From Fontibacillus phaseoli (GTDB taxonomy: Bacteria > Bacillota > Bacilli > Paenibacillales > Paenibacillaceae), in the NCBI RefSeq assembly GCF_003337355.1, contig NZ_QPJW01000001.1, positions 682,001 through 746,000 of the forward strand: DNA of 64,000 bases, written 5' to 3'. A program made the translations under genes and the position numbers. Every line of letters begins with the position of its first letter. Position 1 is the stretch's first letter. Below the pieces are notes generated by a model. The model saw only the letters and a list, made by a program, of their open reading frames with translations. It had not been told where the DNA came from and ran no database searches. Positions 8,732 through 16,104 of this stretch are shown here, piece by piece.

Positions 8732-9229
8732 ATGATATTGCACAAAGGAGAAATTCTGTTCCGTCAGGGAGACGACGGCAAGTTCTTGTATCATATTAAG
8801 AGCGGCCTATTTAAAGTAACCCGACTGCATGAGAATGGAAATATGGTATTATTTAATATTTTGTACCCCGGCGAGACGGTTCCTCACCATTCCTTGATAT
8901 CACCAAAGGAGACGCACGGTACGGCGATCGCACTGGTGCGCAGCGAAGTAGAGAGTATTCCTGCGCAAGAGTGGTACCGGGAGTTGCAGGAAGACCCGAA
9001 GAAGCCGCTGGAAGTAGCGAGACTGCTGCAGGAGAAAGTACGGTTCATGCAGGAACGGCTGGATCATTTGACGGTCGGCACTCCTGCGGAACGGTTGGAA
9101 CTGCTGACGAAATGGCTGGGCCAGCATGCGCATGGATTGCCCTTGACGGAATATTTGACCCAGGAAGAAATCGGTCAGTTGATCGGCGTCCGCCGAGAAA
9201 CGGTCAATCGCTTGCTGCGCCATCACTAA
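8732..9229 (+). CDS. Short Crp/Fnr-family transcription regulator
   Basis: A 165-residue regulator with a cyclic-nucleotide-binding-like barrel (ILHKGEILFRQGDDGKFLYH, LYPGETVPHH), a dimerisation helix (about 90-115) and a winged-helix motif LTQEEIGQLIGVRRETVNRL. It is short at both ends compared with the usual 220-230 residues: the protein stops right after the recognition helix, without the usual wing and C-terminal tail. No iron-sulfur cysteines are present, so it is distinct from the Fnr encoded at 26393. It converges on hmp. Its ligand is unknown; a role in the nitrosative or redox response is possible from context only. Confidence 0.75.
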   Translation: MILHKGEILFRQGDDGKFLYHIKSGLFKVTRLHENGNMVLFNILYPGETVPHHSLISPKETHGTAIALVRSEVESIPAQEWYRELQEDPKKPLEVARLLQEKVRFMQERLDHLTVGTPAERLELLTKWLGQHAHGLPLTEYLTQEEIGQLIGVRRETVNRLLRHH

Positions 9230-9234
9230 GGAAT

Positions 9235-9288
9235 AGAACCCCCAAACGGTTCCGCATTCGTTGTTGCGGAATGTTCGGGGGTTCTTTA
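9235..9288. terminator. Bidirectional terminator between crp-like gene and hmp
   Basis: AGAACCCCC pairs with GGGGGTTCT at 9277-9285 with an inner CCGCA/TGCGG stem. It lies between two convergent genes, with T-rich sequence on the plus side. Confidence 0.7.
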
Positions 9289-9332
9289 TTTAAATCAGGC
9301 CGTGCGATGAGGTTTTTTAATTGTAAACCGTC

Positions 9333-10535
9333 TTACAAACTGTCCGCAGGGCCGAAAAATTCAAAATGAATGCGGTCTTCCGGTACGCCCAATTCTTTAA
9401 TCGCCCCGTTGATAGCCCGCATGAACGGCAAAGGACCGCAGAAATAGAATTCGGCTTCCGGAAGAGTCACTGATTTAAGCCAAGGAAGGTCGATGAAGCC
9501 GGTCTTGTCGCAGCTTTCTCCGGCAGCCGGCGATTCGTAGACATGGTAGGAGCGAAGTCTGCCGCCATGATCGCGCGTAAGCTGATCGATATGCTCCTTC
9601 ATGGCGTGGTGGCTTCCGCAGCGTGCGGCATGAATATACACGACATCGCGGTTGGTATCGCCTTCCAGGAGCGTTTCCAGCATGCTGACCATCGGAGTAA
9701 GACCCACACCTCCACTAAGCAGGACTATCGGATTTTGTTTGCTTTGATCCAGGGTGAAATCGCCCGCCGGCGCGCTGATTTCAAGGATATCCCCTTCATC
9801 GATCTCCCGGTGCAAATAAGAAGATACTACTCCTGCCGGGTTGTCATTTATGGCGTCTTCCCGCTTCACGGTAATCCGGTAATAGGGACGACCTGGGGCA
9901 GCCGATAAACTGTAATGGCGGAGATGGGTAAATTCCTGGCCTGCCGGTTTGACGCGAACGGTAATGTATTGTCCAGGCTTGTAGGAGGCGATCTCGCCGC
10001 CATCTTCCGGTTTCAAATAGAAGGACGTAATGACATCGCTCTCTTTGACTTTGCGCTCGACCTTGAAACGGCGGAAACCGCGCCATCCGCCCTTTTGCTG
10101 CTCGGCTTCCTGATACATCTCCGCTTCCACGCTAATAAATACATCCGCAATAACGCCATAAGCCTGGGCCCATGCATCGATAATTTCATCGGTTGCGGCT
10201 TCTCCGAGCACGGTTTTGATCGCCGCCAATAGATTTTCGCCGACGATCGGATAATGCTCCGGCAAAATCCCGAGCGCGCGGTGCTTTTGGGCGATGCCTT
10301 TGACGACCGGCAAAATTTCTTCCAAACGGTCGATATGGGCGGCCGCGGCGTAAACCGCATTGGCCAATGCCGCCGGCTGTTTGCCTTGCCGCTGGTTGGC
10401 GTGGTTAAAAATATTAAGCAATTCAGGGTGGTTTCTAAACATCATTTGATAGAATTGTTTTGTAATGGTTTGTCCATGCACTTCAAGTACGGGAACTGTT
10501 GATTTGATCACTTCAATCGTCTTTGCGTCTAACAT
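9333..10535 (-). CDS. hmp: Flavohaemoglobin (nitric oxide dioxygenase)
   Basis: A 400-residue cytosolic enzyme that converts NO to nitrate with O2 and NAD(P)H. Residues 1-137 form the globin domain (MLDAKTIEVIKSTVPVL, then GILPEHYPIVG containing the proximal-side histidine region). This is followed by an FAD domain (HLRHYSLSAAP) and an NAD domain (ILLSGGVGLTPM, YFCGPLPFM). Length is typical for Hmp. I chose the start MLDAKT because it matches the family N-terminus and has AGAAGG upstream; the frame extends 57 codons further without support. A perfect Fnr-type palindrome precedes its promoter, and the gene shares that regulatory theme with ric and nirB. Confidence 0.96.
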   Translation of the reverse strand: MLDAKTIEVIKSTVPVLEVHGQTITKQFYQMMFRNHPELLNIFNHANQRQGKQPAALANAVYAAAAHIDRLEEILPVVKGIAQKHRALGILPEHYPIVGENLLAAIKTVLGEAATDEIIDAWAQAYGVIADVFISVEAEMYQEAEQQKGGWRGFRRFKVERKVKESDVITSFYLKPEDGGEIASYKPGQYITVRVKPAGQEFTHLRHYSLSAAPGRPYYRITVKREDAINDNPAGVVSSYLHREIDEGDILEISAPAGDFTLDQSKQNPIVLLSGGVGLTPMVSMLETLLEGDTNRDVVYIHAARCGSHHAMKEHIDQLTRDHGGRLRSYHVYESPAAGESCDKTGFIDLPWLKSVTLPEAEFYFCGPLPFMRAINGAIKELGVPEDRIHFEFFGPADSL

Positions 10536-10576
10536 GATCGATACCTTCTTTCTTCGAAATAATCGATTACTTAACC

Positions 10577-10582
10577 AGTATA
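10577..10582 (-). promoter_or_regulatory. hmp -10 hexamer
   Basis: TATACT on the minus strand, 42 bases before the hmp start codon. The implied start near 10570 puts the upstream palindrome centre at about -42, the classic position for an activator of the Crp/Fnr family. Confidence 0.55.
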
Positions 10583-10604
10583 GGCGGCTGTAATTCGCCG
10601 TAAT

Positions 10605-10620
10605 TGTGACCAACGTCACA
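10605..10620 (-). promoter_or_regulatory. Fnr-type operator of hmp
   Basis: A perfect TGTGA-N6-TCACA palindrome (spacer CCAACG on the plus strand). It matches the published Bacillus Fnr/Crp consensus. Binding is inferred. Confidence 0.75.
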
Positions 10621-10710
10621 CCGAAATCCTCTGAATTGTGAACTATAGTTTTATTGCAATGAGAAATATCACAATTTTGCCGACAATTTATTATTTGCAG
10701 TTCCAAGCTG

Positions 10711-10739
10711 TTTAGTCATTATTCGTTCTGTGTTATAAT
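10711..10739 (+). promoter_or_regulatory. Promoter of the structured leader
   Basis: TATAAT at 10734-10739 with a weak TTTAGT at 10711-10716, spacing 17. It would start a leader of about 240 bases ahead of the gene at 10988. Confidence 0.55.
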
Positions 10740-10769
10740 AAGAATAGACAAAAACAGAAAGGATCAGGA

Positions 10770-10975
10770 TACCATGTGTCCCCGAAGGACGAATCCCCAA
10801 AGGACGATTTGGAAACGTTGTGATCTCTCTTACACTTAGCTTATTTCGTGGAGCGTCGGTTTATGGCCAACAACCCTACGAAAGAAGCGTGCTAGCATGC
10901 GAAGGATGAAGCCCTCAAGGACTTTCTTCTTTTACGTAGGGAATGATGGCCGTAAGGTCAACAAAACTACGATAA
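10770..10975 (+). ncRNA. Long structured 5' leader, unrecognised riboswitch-like element
   Basis: About 240 transcribed non-coding bases before a YitT-like membrane protein. I see three copies of a small CCCNNAAGGAC hairpin motif (near 10778, 10795 and 10911). There is a multibranch closing stem CCCTACG 10874-10880 with CGTAGGG 10935-10941, and a GGCC-GTAA-GGTC tetraloop hairpin at 10948-10959. CTACG at 10967-10971 can pair with CGTAG at 10935-10939, so it competes with the closing stem. Mutually exclusive stems are typical of riboswitches or protein-sensed leaders. It does not match the Mn, Mg, c-di-AMP, SAM, lysine or guanidine classes as I know them. Confidence 0.55.
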
Positions 10976-10987
10976 GAGGGATTCCTA

Positions 10988-11650
10988 ATGAGGAAGAAGA
11001 CAGATTGGAAAGTTGACGGCAGGCAATTATTGACGATGTTGTTCGGTTCATTTTTATTGGCATTTACGTATTATCACATCAATTTTCAGAATGGATTGTC
11101 GGAAGGCGGTTTTGTGGGGCTAGCGCTCCTGGGCAAATATTTGTTTGATTTGCCGCCGGCGCTTTCGATGATCGTGCTCGATGTTCCGATTTTTATCTTG
11201 GCCCTATTTTTGAAAGGCCGAAAGTTTATTGTGAATACGCTGGTTGCTTCGATGGCGTTCTCGGTATTTTACGAATTGTGCGAGCAGTTCTCGCCGCTGT
11301 CGATGAATCTGGGCGCCAATCTGCCGCTTGCGGCACTGTTGTCGGGACTGCTTACCGGATTCGGGGCGGGTCTCGTCATCCGGACGGGTGGAGCGACAGG
11401 CGGAGATGATATTTTGTCGATGATGATAAATCAGTGGTCCGGCATTAAAATCGGAACGGTGTTCATCATGATGGATGCGGTCGTACTGATGGTCTCATTG
11501 CTTTATTTGCCTCTGAAAGAAACGTTGTTTACCATTATGGCGGTGTTGATCGCCGGGAAAATGATTACCTGGACCGTTACTTACGGCCGGAGAGAAGTGG
11601 CACCACGCAAGGTTGCTTACGGGATGAAAAAGAAAACAGCTCGAGCCTGA
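10988..11650 (+). CDS. YitT-family multispan membrane protein (short form)
   Basis: A 220-residue protein with about six hydrophobic segments. It carries the YitT-like pattern of an N-terminal TLLFGSFLLAFTYYHINFQN-type helix, GLSEGGFVGLALLGKYLF, and the central signature RTGGATGGDDILSMMINQWS. The usual C-terminal DUF2179 cytosolic domain is missing: the protein ends in a short basic tail soon after the last helix. Function of the family is unknown (possible transport). The start follows AGAGGG. Its long structured leader suggests control by a small ligand or ion. The stop codon lies inside the terminator hairpin. Confidence 0.8.
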   Translation: MRKKTDWKVDGRQLLTMLFGSFLLAFTYYHINFQNGLSEGGFVGLALLGKYLFDLPPALSMIVLDVPIFILALFLKGRKFIVNTLVASMAFSVFYELCEQFSPLSMNLGANLPLAALLSGLLTGFGAGLVIRTGGATGGDDILSMMINQWSGIKIGTVFIMMDAVVLMVSLLYLPLKETLFTIMAVLIAGKMITWTVTYGRREVAPRKVAYGMKKKTARA

Positions 11651-11670
11651 GGCTTGAGCTGTTTTTTTTG
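11638..11670 (+). terminator. Terminator overlapping the yitT-like stop codon
   Basis: An 11-bp stem (11638-11648 with 11652-11662) whose three-base loop is the TGA stop codon, followed by eight T. Confidence 0.85.
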
Positions 11671-11699
11671 TTGTGGAGATAAGCGCTTCATCGATTTAG

Positions 11700-11882
11700 T
11701 TAATCTCTGTCTTTCGGATGGTTCTTGTCCCATTCCTCCGCCTTAGCCGTGCCGATGGCAATGGCGCGCCCTTCCTCGTAGCCATCGTCGAGCAGGGCAT
11801 TGGCGATTTCAACCGCCTTATTCCGGACCCGGGGTTCCAGGTTCTTCATGGACGGCGGGTAATCATTTTTATTCCAGGGCAT
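11700..11882 (-). CDS. Small conserved acidic/basic protein, function unknown
   Basis: A 60-residue protein beginning MPWNKNDYPPSMKNLEPRVR, with helices EIANALLDDGYEEGRAIAIG and AKAEEWDKNH. It resembles small Bacillus/Paenibacillus stress-associated proteins with an MPW-KNDYP start, distantly ChaB-like; I cannot assign a function. The start was chosen because an AAGGAGG lies just upstream of this ATG; a longer frame exists upstream without support. It is probably monocistronic. Confidence 0.7.
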   Translation of the reverse strand: MPWNKNDYPPSMKNLEPRVRNKAVEIANALLDDGYEEGRAIAIGTAKAEEWDKNHPKDRD

Positions 11883-11948
11883 GACGGTATCCTCCTTGCT
11901 GTGATTATATCTTGTCATTACCCCGATTTGGAGCCAAGAAACTTTTGT

Positions 11949-12443
11949 CTAGGATCGCCATGAACCCTGTTGTTTGCGGATCAGCACAATCTGTCCGGCA
12001 TGATAGGCGTCATGCAGCAGCCAGCGAGACAATTCCTCGCCGAGCTTTACCTCGCCGGATTTGTCCGAATAAGGAGCCTGCAAATCGCTATCCTTCAGTC
12101 CGGAAACGGCTTGGCGAAGCTCGTACGCGGTCCGTTCCGTTTCGGCCAGGGTCGCAATCCAGCCTTCGGCGCCCGCAGGATGCTCCAGATTGGAAAACGT
12201 CTCTTCATTGGTCTGAACTCCCGGAACGGAGGGAAGATTTTTAAGCCGGTTGAGAATCCGCTTGTTATAGTAATTGATATGGTTCACGGTTTCACGGATC
12301 GAATTGCCTCCGCCGGGAGGAGTCCATTCGGCTTGTTCGGCGGTAACACTTTGAAGTGCTATGGAAAGGGGAACAATCCATTCTTCGCGATCCCAAGTAT
12401 TATCTTTTTGAATTGCCAGCAAATCCACAGAATTGATTTCCAT
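11949..12443 (-). CDS. DinB-family (putative metal-dependent hydrolase/transferase) protein
   Basis: A 164-residue four-helix-bundle protein of the DinB/YfiT superfamily. Features seen are the PPGGGNSIRETVNHINYYNKR helix with a metal-ligand histidine, and the C-terminal ELSRWLLHDAYHAGQIVLIRKQQG containing the characteristic HDxYHxGQ signature. Members often transfer bacillithiol or act on unknown thiol-linked substrates. The start MEINS was chosen for its AAAGGAG; the upstream extension lacks one. It is divergent from the CGNR protein gene, with a shared palindromic control region. Confidence 0.85.
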   Translation of the reverse strand: MEINSVDLLAIQKDNTWDREEWIVPLSIALQSVTAEQAEWTPPGGGNSIRETVNHINYYNKRILNRLKNLPSVPGVQTNEETFSNLEHPAGAEGWIATLAETERTAYELRQAVSGLKDSDLQAPYSDKSGEVKLGEELSRWLLHDAYHAGQIVLIRKQQGSWRS

Positions 12444-12491
12444 TTTTTCATCTCCTTTGGTAGATGGTAACTGGTTAAAACTTCTTTTAGA

Positions 12492-12534
12492 GGTTACAAT
12501 GTGATTGTAGCACAACGAAGGTTGGGTTGTAACC
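12492..12534. promoter_or_regulatory. Inverted-repeat operator and promoter between DinB and CGNR genes
   Basis: An 8-bp perfect inverted repeat GGTTACAA (12492-12499) and TTGTAACC (12527-12534). On the minus strand the outer arm supplies a -35 (TTACAA) placed exactly 17 bp from a -10 TACAAT at 12504-12509. The second arm falls near the start point. This is a typical repressor-operator layout for the DinB gene. Confidence 0.55.
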
Positions 12535-12586
12535 ACTTATTTTATGTATAGATAGTTACATGCATGTATTTTTGGAGGTAGTGGAC

Positions 12587-13168
12587 GTGGAGACGCTGTG
12601 GAGCGATTTTTTGAATAGCGAGTGGCATGACTGGAAGGGAAGCGGGTACTCCGAAGACCGGCTCGGCCAAGAAAAATGGCAAACCTACTATTTAAATCAA
12701 TGGCAATTGAAGGCGCAAGTGCCGGTTGATGAAGAAACGGTCGGCGTCATGCGGGAGTTTCGGAGCCGCTTGCATGACATGTCGGTTCGTTGTGTCGCCG
12801 GCGGTGTAATAACCGCAGAGGATGTGGAGGATCTTAATCGTATCCTGGATTTGGGACCCGTGAAGCGGATGGTGAAGATGGAAGCGGGAGAGCTTGGCAT
12901 CGGTTTCGTTCCGGTTCGGGAGGACTGGCAGCAGGTGATGGCGGAAGTGGCAGCCGGTTTTTTGCGGAGTCTTATCGACGGGGAACGCGGCCGGATCCGC
13001 ATCTGCGACAATCCCGATTGCAGATGGGTTTTCTATGATGATACCCGTAACCGGACCAAGAAATATTGCGATGATAAAATGTGCGGTAATCTGATGAAGG
13101 TACGTCGTTTCCGGGCGAAAAAGAAGCAGGAACAGAACCGGGCACCGGATTCCAAAGAGGACAAGTAG
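12587..13168 (+). CDS. CGNR zinc-finger protein (ABATE-type, putative regulator)
   Basis: A 193-residue protein. The C-terminal half holds a CGNR zinc finger: RICDNPDCRWVFYDDT, then KKYCDDKMCGNLMKVRRFR, with four cysteines and a basic tail suited to nucleic-acid binding. The N-terminal half corresponds to the ABATE-like helical domain of this family. Members are thought to be stress-response transcription regulators. GTG at 12587 is preferred because GGAGGT lies seven bases before it; an in-frame ATG at 12560 lacks a site. It may control itself and the divergent DinB gene through the inverted repeat between them (inference). Confidence 0.8.
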   Translation: METLWSDFLNSEWHDWKGSGYSEDRLGQEKWQTYYLNQWQLKAQVPVDEETVGVMREFRSRLHDMSVRCVAGGVITAEDVEDLNRILDLGPVKRMVKMEAGELGIGFVPVREDWQQVMAEVAAGFLRSLIDGERGRIRICDNPDCRWVFYDDTRNRTKKYCDDKMCGNLMKVRRFRAKKKQEQNRAPDSKEDK

Positions 13169-13192
13169 GCATAAGGATCTCCATAAGTAAAG

Positions 13193-13238
13193 AAAATGCG
13201 CCGCTGCCGCAAATTATGCCGGCAGCGGCGCATTTTTA
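13193..13238. terminator. Bidirectional terminator between CGNR gene and msrAB
   Basis: AAAATGCGCCGCTGCCG pairs with CGGCAGCGGCGCATTTT, flanked by A and T runs, so it can stop transcripts from both convergent genes. Confidence 0.9.
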
Positions 13239-13268
13239 TATCCATCGATAGCTTGAACGCTGTGAGTC

Positions 13269-14237
13269 TTATTGGAACAAATATTTGTACTCGCCGTAGC
13301 CTTTTTTCTCCAGGTCTTCTTTCGGCACGAAGCGAAGAGCGGCGGAGTTTATGCAGTAGCGGAGTCCGGTAGGTTCGGGTCCATCGTCGAACACATGGCC
13401 CAGATGGGAATTGCCTTCCCGGCTGCGGACTTCCGTACGGATCATGAAATGGCTGGAATCGGTTTTTTCCTTGATGTTGTAATCGCGCAGGGGGCGGGTA
13501 AAGCTCGGCCAGCCGCAGCCGGCGTCGTATTTGTCGCGTGAGCTGAACAGCGGCTCCCCCGATACGATGTCAACATAGATACCGTCCCCCGTATGATCCC
13601 AGTATTCGCCGGTGAACGGGCGCTCGGTAGCGCTGTTCTGTGTGACTTCATACTGAATCGGCGTCAGTTTTATTTTGAGTTCTTCCGGATTGACCGGACC
13701 GGACCAGTGGCGCTCGATGAAGTCTTCCCGGCCCGAGCCTTTGCGGTAGCGCTTGTAATGGCCGGGGTTCTTTTTATGGTATCCCTGATGGTATTCTTCA
13801 GCTACATAAAACCGGGCTGCGGGTAAAATTTGCGTAGCGATCGGTTTGTCGAACCGGCCACTTTCCGCCAGTTCTTTCTTTGACTGCTCCGCTTCTACCC
13901 GCTGTTGTTCATTATGATAAAAGACGGCCGTCCGGTAGGATTCGCCCCGGTCATGGAATTGTCCGCCCTCATCGGTCGGATCGATTTGCTGCCAGAATAG
14001 CTCCAACAGCTTTCCGTAAGGGAAGAGCGCCGGGTCAAAGGTGATTTGCACGGCTTCATAATGTCCGGTCCCTCCGGTGCATACTTGCTCGTAAGTCGGA
14101 TTATCCGTTATTCCGCCGGTATAGCCCGAGGTTATCCCATGGATCCCGGGGAGTTCTTCAAAAGGTGACACCATGCACCAGAAACAGCCTCCGGCAAAGG
14201 TGGCAAGTTCCAGGCCCGTAGCCTGCAATGAATTCAT
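13269..14237 (-). CDS. msrAB: Peptide methionine sulfoxide reductase MsrAB (internal start)
   Basis: A 322-residue bifunctional enzyme reducing both epimers of methionine sulfoxide. MsrA carries the catalytic GGCFWC near its N-terminus and [12 protein letters not shown]. MsrB carries CGWPSF and the catalytic cysteine in [13 protein letters not shown]. The zinc-binding CxxC pairs of many MsrB proteins are absent. The ATG at 14237 has a near-ideal GGAGGGA six bases upstream, and 322 residues is the usual length of a free MsrAB. This internal start inside the larger frame therefore looks real. A cytosolic form from here and a membrane-fused form from 14939 could coexist. Confidence 0.85.
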   Translation of the reverse strand: MNSLQATGLELATFAGGCFWCMVSPFEELPGIHGITSGYTGGITDNPTYEQVCTGGTGHYEAVQITFDPALFPYGKLLELFWQQIDPTDEGGQFHDRGESYRTAVFYHNEQQRVEAEQSKKELAESGRFDKPIATQILPAARFYVAEEYHQGYHKKNPGHYKRYRKGSGREDFIERHWSGPVNPEELKIKLTPIQYEVTQNSATERPFTGEYWDHTGDGIYVDIVSGEPLFSSRDKYDAGCGWPSFTRPLRDYNIKEKTDSSHFMIRTEVRSREGNSHLGHVFDDGPEPTGLRYCINSAALRFVPKEDLEKKGYGEYKYLFQ

Positions 14238-14939
14238 GCTGATCCCTCCGTTTCGATTTGCGGATAGTACTGCAGGTGTTATTCCGGCTTCCATTATATC
14301 GCTTTTCTCGCGAAAGCCAAAACCGGGGGCCTGCTTTCCGCGCCTCTTCTTTTTGTAAACCCACAAAACGAGCAACAGAAACAGCCCGTAAAGTGCGGTT
14401 ATTGCTAAAGCTGTCCATGGACTGCTCATCAGGGAAGCGCCCAAAAAGGCATACAAAAAAACACTGGGCAACTTGCCGATGACGGAAGCCGAGAGGTAGA
14501 CAAAAAAGGGAATGCCGTAAGCCCCCGCATAAATATTGACCGGAGTCTGCGGCAGTACAGGGATCAGTTTGCAAACGACGATCGCTGCAAAAGGGCGTTG
14601 GTGTATCGCATGAGTTACCTGCTCCAACGGCTTGAACCGGGCGGCCCAGTTTCGTGCGGAGTCGCGTAACACATACGCGGAACCCCAGTAGAATAAGGTT
14701 CCGGCAAGAGTGGAGCCGATCAAGGTAACGATGCCGCCGCCTAAAGCGCCCATTACATACCCTGCCGCAGCAATGACGATCCGATAGGGCATCAGAGGGA
14801 AGACGGCCAGCAGGGTAGAAAGTGCAAGCAGGCTCCAAACGGGGGGATCGCCGGTAATCCATTCCATCAGCGCATCCCTGTATATGTAGGCTATGACAAA
14901 AGCTGCGGCATAAACCGCAAGGGCTGTCCATTTTTTCAT
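13269..14939 (-). CDS. TVP38/TMEM64 membrane domain in frame with MsrA-MsrB
   Basis: A continuous 556-codon frame starting [10 protein letters not shown] behind AAAGGAG. Residues 1-200 are a TVP38/TMEM64 (SNARE-associated/DedA-like) membrane protein, with [35 protein letters not shown] and [18 protein letters not shown]. Residues about 245-556 are methionine sulfoxide reductases A and B, described in the next entry. There is no stop codon between the parts, only a linker of about 35 residues. The whole product would tether MsrAB to the inner face of the membrane. Because msrAB also has its own ribosome site, the frame may yield both a fusion and a free enzyme. Confidence 0.75.
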   Translation of the reverse strand: MKKWTALAVYAAAFVIAYIYRDALMEWITGDPPVWSLLALSTLLAVFPLMPYRIVIAAAGYVMGALGGGIVTLIGSTLAGTLFYWGSAYVLRDSARNWAARFKPLEQVTHAIHQRPFAAIVVCKLIPVLPQTPVNIYAGAYGIPFFVYLSASVIGKLPSVFLYAFLGASLMSSPWTALAITALYGLFLLLVLWVYKKKRRGKQAPGFGFREKSDIMEAGITPAVLSANRNGGISMNSLQATGLELATFAGGCFWCMVSPFEELPGIHGITSGYTGGITDNPTYEQVCTGGTGHYEAVQITFDPALFPYGKLLELFWQQIDPTDEGGQFHDRGESYRTAVFYHNEQQRVEAEQSKKELAESGRFDKPIATQILPAARFYVAEEYHQGYHKKNPGHYKRYRKGSGREDFIERHWSGPVNPEELKIKLTPIQYEVTQNSATERPFTGEYWDHTGDGIYVDIVSGEPLFSSRDKYDAGCGWPSFTRPLRDYNIKEKTDSSHFMIRTEVRSREGNSHLGHVFDDGPEPTGLRYCINSAALRFVPKEDLEKKGYGEYKYLFQ

Positions 14940-15058
14940 GATGACTCCTTTCCGTTCTCCTTATCATACCAAATAAATACAAGAAACGAGTCTCTCATAA
15001 GCATTCCCCCTCATTAAAAGACCCTATGAAAAATCTAGCGTTATCGGTTGGTTCATGC

Positions 15059-15064
15059 TATAAT
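15059..15064 (+). promoter_or_regulatory. -10 hexamer of the riboswitch-terC transcript
   Basis: TATAAT about 30 bases before the aptamer; no good -35 at normal spacing. Confidence 0.5.
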
Positions 15065-15084
15065 AACCTCAAATTAAACATGCA

Positions 15085-15210
15085 TGGTTCCCAAAGGGGA
15101 GTAGCTAGATACGATAAAGTCGTCATTACGGGATCATACCCCGGCTTTATCGGCAACCTTGAGTTGTTAGCGAGACCTTTGCCCGGCGATTATTGGGTAA
15201 AGGTCTTTTT
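15085..15210 (+). ncRNA. yybP-ykoY manganese riboswitch
   Basis: Contains the hallmark AAAGGGGAGTAG at 15093-15104, the central TCATTACGGGATCATACCCC region, and the closing CAACCTTGAGTTGTTAGCGA at 15154-15173. This class binds Mn2+ and turns on exporters of the TerC family, exactly the gene that follows. A hairpin AGACCTTTGCCC / GGGTAAAGGTCT with five T (15173-15211) lies at its 3' edge and could be part of the expression platform. Confidence 0.93.
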
Positions 15211-15217
15211 GATGCGG

Positions 15218-15261
15218 AAATACGCCAAAGCCCAATATGAGCAATGGCGTATTTTTTTTTT
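15218..15261 (+). terminator. Riboswitch-controlled terminator before terC
   Basis: AAATACGCC pairs with GGCGTATTT at 15246-15254, followed by a long T run. It lies between the Mn aptamer and the terC start, so termination is probably relieved by Mn2+. Confidence 0.8.
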
Positions 15262-15305
15262 GCGCCAAAAACCAAAGTATGTATAGGACAGAAAGGGGAG
15301 AGAAC

Positions 15306-16013
15306 ATGGATTTTTTTAGCGTGGAATTTTGGGGCGCCTTGTTGTCCATTATTCTGATCGATCTCGTACTTGCCGGGGATAATGCTATCGTAATCGGACT
15401 TGCGGCGAGAAACGTGCAAAAGGCGGATCAGAAAAAAGTTATATTGTGGGGGACCCTCGGAGCAATTATCGTTCGTGTCATTATGACGCTGCTGGTGCTG
15501 CAACTGCTCACCATTCCGGGTCTTCGTCTCGTGGGGGGCCTCGCGCTAATCTGGATCGCTTACAAGCTGCTTATCGATGAGAAAAGTCATGACATTAATG
15601 CGGGGAACCAGATGTGGGCCGCTATCCGCACGATTATTATCGCCGACACGATGATGGGGCTGGACAATGTCTTGGCTGTGGCCGGTGCCGCGCATGGGGA
15701 TTTCCTGCTCGTTGTTATCGGGCTTGCCGTTTCCGTGCCGATTATGGTTTGGGGAAGCACAATGATTCTGAAGCTTACGGAACGGTTTCCAATCGTCATT
15801 ACGATTGGAGCGGGCGTGCTTGCTTGGACCGCAGCGAAAATGCTGGTCGAGGAACCGCTGATCCATGACTGGTTCGCAAATGGCATCATTAAGTACGGAT
15901 TTGAAATCATCGCGATTATTGCAGTGGTTGCCATCGGTACGCAAATGAAAAAGAAAAAAGAACGTAAACGCAAGATCGAACAGACGCTGAAGCATGGCAA
16001 TCAGCCGACATAA
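15306..16013 (+). CDS. TerC-family membrane protein, putative Mn2+ exporter
   Basis: A 235-residue protein with about seven hydrophobic segments. It has the TerC signatures SIILIDLVLAGDNAIVIGLA near the N-terminus and ADTMMGLDNVLAVAGAAHG in the middle, each carrying intramembrane acidic residues thought to bind metal. Related Bacillus YkoY/YceF proteins help export Mn2+ or metallate secreted proteins. The ATG at 15306 follows AAAGGGGAG; the frame opens further upstream inside the terminator and was not used. The Mn riboswitch in its leader directly supports a manganese role. Confidence 0.9.
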   Translation: MDFFSVEFWGALLSIILIDLVLAGDNAIVIGLAARNVQKADQKKVILWGTLGAIIVRVIMTLLVLQLLTIPGLRLVGGLALIWIAYKLLIDEKSHDINAGNQMWAAIRTIIIADTMMGLDNVLAVAGAAHGDFLLVVIGLAVSVPIMVWGSTMILKLTERFPIVITIGAGVLAWTAAKMLVEEPLIHDWFANGIIKYGFEIIAIIAVVAIGTQMKKKKERKRKIEQTLKHGNQPT

Positions 16014-16027
16014 GAGAGCTAAAGGTT

Positions 16028-16072
16028 AACGCCGCTGTATCCCCCTTAAAGGATGGATATAGCGGCGTTTTA
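16028..16072 (+). terminator. terC terminator
   Basis: AACGCCGCTGTATCC pairs with the GGATATAGCGGCGTT stretch, followed by TTTT. It may also serve the convergent AraC gene. Confidence 0.8.
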
Positions 16073-16104
16073 CGTTGATTTAAATATGGCTTGAAAAATC
16101 TAGC

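Noticed and set aside
12498-12513. TGTGATTGTAGCACA as an Fnr site between DinB and CGNR genes
   Set aside because: Half-site spacing and the right arm do not fit TGTGA-N6-TCACA; it overlaps the DinB -10.
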